Assembly: GCF_023101765.2 (NCBI RefSeq)
Contig: NC_064215.1
Span: 3,906,001-3,970,000 of the forward strand
Reading direction: 5' to 3'
DNA length: 64,000 nt
Source: Spodoptera frugiperda
Taxonomy: Eukaryota > Arthropoda > Insecta > Lepidoptera > Noctuidae
Shown piece after piece: positions 54,801 to 60,800 of the stretch. Both the position numbers and the translations under genes were made by a program. The notes beneath the pieces are model-generated. The model did not search any database. It had not been told where the DNA came from and worked only from the letters and a program-made list of their open reading frames with translations. How positions within the stretch are numbered: position 1 is the first letter of the stretch; the number at the start of each line of letters is the position of its first letter.

Positions 54801-57800
54801 TTGGAAGAAGATGGTCTTACACACTTTTCTTTTAAGGGGGAAATCATCCAATGTCTTCTCCTGCCTTGGGCGAGGCGAGAGGGAGTGTCAGAGTCTTACT
54901 GATTAATAAACACCCCGTTCCTACTCCTGCTTTTAGAGCCGGAGCCACGGTCTTACACACTAGCAAACTAGTTCTCCGTGTTTGTATAAAAATTGAAACC
55001 TCTAAATAGATTTGAAATGGAAATCTCCATTCTCCAATTCTACATATTTCAATAGTTAGATAGTTTAAGGAGAATGTTAACAAGCAAGAAGTAAATGCTC
55101 GACTTCTTTAACGTTGTTCATGTACGAGTATAAAACCGAACCGATTTGATTCCCAATAAAAAAGCTAACAAATTATCTTGTAAACGATCCAAATCGTGTA
55201 CGAAAACAATTTGCATCGAAAATGATATCGCTATTGAATTACAGGGATCGATATCAATAAATTATTATTCAAATTATGGGCGGACAGGATAGCACAGAAT
55301 AAAAAACTTTATTTATGTGTGCGTGCGTTAACTAAACTTTATACGAATGGCCATCGACAAACAATACTGGCCAGCAATAAGCCATGCGTACTCATTGTTG
55401 TTCTGTTGTATCTACATTGTGACAATAAAACAACAGTCAACGTCTGATTACGTCATTACCGCGCCATAACGGATTGTTACACTAAAAAAGTGTTGCAATA
55501 TAAATCAAATCTCGTTTTTGTTATAATCAACTCTCTAAACATTTTTAGAATTTAAGCACTTAACACGGTGACTGATTTGTCAACGTTAGTTCTTGGATCA
55601 TTAAACATGATCAATTTTAAATTTGAAACGGCTTCAATATTCATCTTTTTGTCCGATGAATCAAATGTGGCTTTGAATTAAAGTGTAGAAGGTTATTAAA
55701 TAGATGAACCTCGGTCTAAGTCCAGCTGTTTAACATAAAATTGCGGGCAGTAAAAATTAAAATAACCTAACCTGTAGGGTCGCTTTCTGTAATGCATGTA
55801 AACACCGTTCCGCTCCAGCTTTACAAACAAATAATTGCAACGATTAAAAATGTACAGCGAATCCGGTCACATGGAACACGACACTCGGTTTGTTTTTTCA
55901 CATCACTTCATTAGAAACCACAGCACTGGCAAGAAAATAAACATCACTGGTGAAAAACAAAAAAAAAAGAAAAGAAAAAATGTGTTCGAAATTCGAAAAG
56001 GCACGCGGCGTGCGCGAAGGCGTCGCGTTCGGTATATTCGTGCGAGCAGCCACGATGTACTGACGCATCAACAAACGCAGCGGTGGACGGTGGACCGGTC
56101 AGCGACTACACCGCGAGCTATGAATTATCCACAATAGAACAGACAATGGCTGGCGAAACACTCGCCGTTATTAAATTATTAAGTAGCCCGCGCTGTGGAC
56201 GGAGGGACTAATGTCTGCCTATGATTAAGTTGACTGCATATAGCTGTCTGAAGACTGAAGGGTTATTAATTTGAGATATTCAACTATAATTGCAGGAAGT
56301 ATTTAGAATTAAAATGAAAAGCTACACAGGAAATTTACAATAACAATAAAAGCCAATAGGACAATAGGTACATGCAGCAGGAATTATTTTTGATACACAA
56401 TGTCATATTTTTAAAGTAGATGATGATTATTTTCGTAGACTCCTATGAAGCATATTCCTATTAAGGATTTTTTGAAGACGAGACGGCACGGAAATGTGAC
56501 AGAGATGAAGAAAGGCACACCTAATCATATTACAAAGACCAGATTATTATTATAATGCCTATTAAAACAACGACCCCAACAAGAACCATTTGAAAATCAG
56601 GAATAACTAAAATCCCTTATCTTCAAAAATACTATCGCTGGACTTAGTAACTCCCCTAATTTCTTGGTACAGAATATTTAACTTGCGTAAAGTGCCGTTT
56701 ACTTTACGTTTTATGACAAACAAATCAACATTACGTAATGGACGTCACCATAATTTGTGCTATTGTCACAAATGACCACTGAAACAGGAACTATGATAGT
56801 AGTACTATTACTTTTCTCATCACCCGTATTAATAGGGCTGTGAATTACATAGGGGGTCTTTCTAAATTGGTCATGATTTGCTATTTGCTTGTATATCCCA
56901 CGTTACGAGCGTCTGGTTTCAAGGTATTTAGATAAAAAACATTAAGTAGTGTGATGCGTGATGGTGCTGAGGAAGTGGAATTCAAATATAGTGAGTAAAT
57001 CATCATTTTCTCAGCATTGTTTTAGTAGTACACTGTGACTCTTGAACCTATAGGTAACAGGTTATTTATGTGATATTGTATTATAATTTTCCTGGTGTAA
57101 AATGTATTATTATCCCTTTATAAGGCATAAAATTAAAGTAAAACATTTTGTGGTTTATTAAAATATGCGTTTTGTAATATTCACTGATCTTTTCCTTGAA
57201 GTAAATATGCTAGTAAAAGTATTCCCTTTGCCTTATAAAGGGTTTAAGGCAGGTTGATGCCAAATACATAAGTTATCCGGATAATCTATGCGCGTACATC
57301 GCAATTGCGTAGATAGTATTTATGAAACCAACTTTTACTGTAATAAGTGGGTGGGTGCAGTGCTAAGTCACTGATGCAGGTTTTGTTAACGCACGTCAGC
57401 GTTACTTTACTTATTATCTCGTATGTAATATAAATTCCAACGTTAATAGATGGTGTGTCTAGCATATAAATGAGTGCCTATAACAAATTACTAAGTTAAT
57501 TAATGTTAATATAAAAAGAAAATTAATAACAGTTTTCACACTAGTAGCAGATTTATTTGTCTAGAAAAACAACTGGGCCTTTTTATTTTTGCTACAAAAA
57601 ATGTATTGGCTATGAAGTCGATTACGTAAATTGGAATATTCTATAATAATCCTAATACATAATATAATATCCATAGTGTTGTATCATATTTCAATTTTAT
57701 TGAATTTTCTTCCACGCATCCATGTACCTAATAGTTGTACAAATGCAATTACCGATGTGTGTTGTTGATTATGTGTGCGTTATGAGTAAAATAGTGTAGC

Positions 57801-60800
57801 AGTGATGCGCATGCGTTGGGCAACCGCGCAGGCGCTGCCAGCCGGAACGGTACAGTTCACTTTCTTGGTGAGAATCCTAACTGACTGAATCTGACTCTTT
57901 GATCTAACTTTAACTGTTTTCTTTTTTGTGGAATGCTGAAGACAAATATCCATAGAGGGCTATGCTAAAGAGTAAAAATCTCATAGAAAGAGTTGCTAAT
58001 TCGCAATGCAAACATGACCTTCAGTAGCAAAAAAAGGGAGAAAGAAGAGAGATTTTTGGAGTAGGTAAGGCTTAATTATTGGTGTATTAGCCACTAGTGC
58101 GTCTGACGAACAAAAAATATCAAAGAAACATATGCTTTCTTTGAGTTGGGCTTGGACAATTCAAGGCCCTATGCTTTCTCATACTTTCTTTGAGTTTTGC
58201 CTGGTATATCACCATCAGTTTGCCCTTGTTCCGGACGATTTAAAGCCGCAAGTATAAGGGGCCCTGGGGTTTTGTTTGCAATACGATGATTCAGCTATGG
58301 AATGACCATGCAAATACTTGATTACAAGACGAAAAAATCTTAATGTCATTATTGTAACACATTAATTATGAAGGATGTTGGTTAATGGACCTTTGTAAAT
58401 GTAAATAGCTTAATTCTAGATGTACCAATCATAATGCAGTCTAGCATTGCACGTTGCAATAGCATTGGGTTTCCAACTGCTGTTAGATATTGCAGAGACT
58501 GGCGTAAGCCGGGCAATACATATTTTTTTATGTTTTTGTCTGCTTCGCTCTAGTGGTTATAGCTCTGTGATTGTTAATGATTAGCTCCTTTTTTTTAAGG
58601 GGAGGGGGGGGGGGAATCATTCAATGACTTCTCTCGCCTTGGGCAAGGTGAGAGGGAGTGTCAGACTCTTACTGACTAAAACCACCCCGTTCCTACTCTT
58701 GCATTTCGAGCCGGAGCCCCGGTAATCCGTTAGGCACGCCACAGGGGTCCGGGTCGTTTGATTAGGAACTTGATTTAAACCAAAGTATGCCTAATTCTAA
58801 AATCTGGGTTTCTTTGTATAAACCGTTGTTATTATTATAATGTTTTACCCATAACTCTCTAAGAAAGTGTGAATGTGTATGTTACGGAAATGCAGGAAAT
58901 GCTACTAATTGGATGATTTTCTTACCTTAAAAAGGAAATGTTATGCTTTGTGCAAATTATTGACTGGCTATGACATCATACTAGTTTTATTGAAAATGCT
59001 ATTCTTCAGCAACAAACCCAATTAATTCGGATACAAAGACACACTAGTCTTTGTATATAGAGCGGATATAGACATAACAATCTAAATTATATACTAACAA
59101 TAGGTAGGTACATAAATTATTATTCTTTTGTCCATACATATACGCTATGTTTACGTAACACGCTGTAGGAACGTTTTGTCATTTATTTTATGGACGTAGA
59201 ACAAAGATTTCCGCGTTTTATTACTTTATATCACACGTTAAAGTGAAACAAAATCAATTAGCCGTAGTACTACTACAAAGTTTTTAATTAGGTAAGCTAC
59301 TATCGTGAGACATACTAAATTAACTAAAAAAATCATGGGTTCTCACGTACTGTAGCCTACAGTAGGCTGCGCGACATCGCGGCATCTGCGCACACTGCTC
59401 ATGATGAAGAGTCCCTCTGTGACTCGAAACTAGTTGAGCTTTTCACCATTAAGTTACCTGAGTAAACTGTATTTTTTTAGTTAAATTAGGTAACCTATGA
59501 TTTAATTTCGGCACATCAATGACTAAACTAGCGATACAGTTTTAATTTAATGATTTCATTAATAACTGTGACAGTTAAATAGTTAATAGGTTTCAATTTC
59601 CGGTTCTATCCATAAAGTATGGTTAGGACACTGCTAATGGGAATTCGTCACGCCGTAGTCTTTGGGATCCGATCCGACAGATTTAATTTGTTTATGTTTT
59701 AATTGTAACTTCGAGAGAAATTTCTTTTGGACACGCTAATAGTCTCTGAAAATTAGGTCATAAGTTTTCCTTTGGGGCCCATACCTTGAGAAAGATAAAT
59801 ACGATTTGATTTTCGGGTTTTAGAAATTCGCAGTAGAATACAGGCTTAACTCCAGGTGTAGAAAAATCCAGCTGGATGGGCGGATCTAGCGGGGGTGACA
59901 AAAGGGTAAGCCAAGGAAAATTATCGTTTAGTATACAAAGTGTAACAAAAAGGGGGTATACATATCAATTGCATGGTTTCTAGATAACATTACAAGCGAT
60001 ATGGGAAGGGTTTTTAAACTCATGTTTTCATGGTTCCTACCAAGTTATGAATTTTTCAAATCGCGCCGGTGGGCGAATCAAAATTAGGTAGACAGGTACT
60101 AGGCGATCAGATTGACAGAAGAAATGTTTCGTAATATTAGCGAGTGTTCCCTGTAGTGTTGTGACACGTTTATATGATTTGAAATCAAGAACTATGCGAT
60201 ACCAAGTATTTGGTACTAATTTGTTTTTTAAACGTATTTTAAGGTGAAACTTTGTGTAGAGATTCTATTCAACCTGTTTTCATCAGGGCTTCTTGATGTA
60301 TATGGGTGTTTTGTTACACGTTGTAGATGACCAACACGAAAAAAGAGGTTACAACTGATGAAAAGTGAATAATGTTATGAAGCTAATATTAGAATATATT
60401 CACGAAAAGTTCTTTCAACATTTAATAGCATGTCAAGACTTCCAATAACATGCTAAAACACTTTTATTTGCTCCCGATGATTCCCAAAGTATTTCTCAAT
60501 CACTCAAGTTATTCGCTTTGGTAAGTATTTGCAAATATTACGAAAGTTAAATTATTATTCTTTGACGTTAACAAGATAACTTTCCGTGAAGATCTATTTA
60601 AGTATTCCTCTTAGGGAACGGTAAAGATAAATCATTTAACTTTTCTAGAAACCTATTAACTTGTTATAAGAAGAAATGTTTATGAGATTGGAATCAGCTG
60701 TGTGTTGCAATATGGTTGTAGAGAGAAAGACTACTCGTATTCATTATCTTATTTTTTTTTGGAAAAGGGGCCAAATGTGTAGACGATACTCCCTATCGTA

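Larger units (their letters stand above)
47796..55771 (-). other. nuf intron, repeat-rich part
   Basis: About 8 kb of intron between the candidate middle first exon and the GSNVLAR exon. It is the densest repeat zone of the window: family A copies at 49330, 50689, 51728, 52193 and 54833, family E copies at 49965 and 54090, a perfect hairpin at 51380-51515 and a tandem duplication at 51808-51985. No credible gene otherwise. Confidence 0.65.

Noticed and set aside
55835..56137. 100-codon plus-strand ORF, Lys/Arg-rich
   Set aside because: Basic run comes from an A-rich tract (KKKKRK) and a CpG island; no splice partner or homology on this strand. The island is better explained as a promoter of the minus-strand gene.
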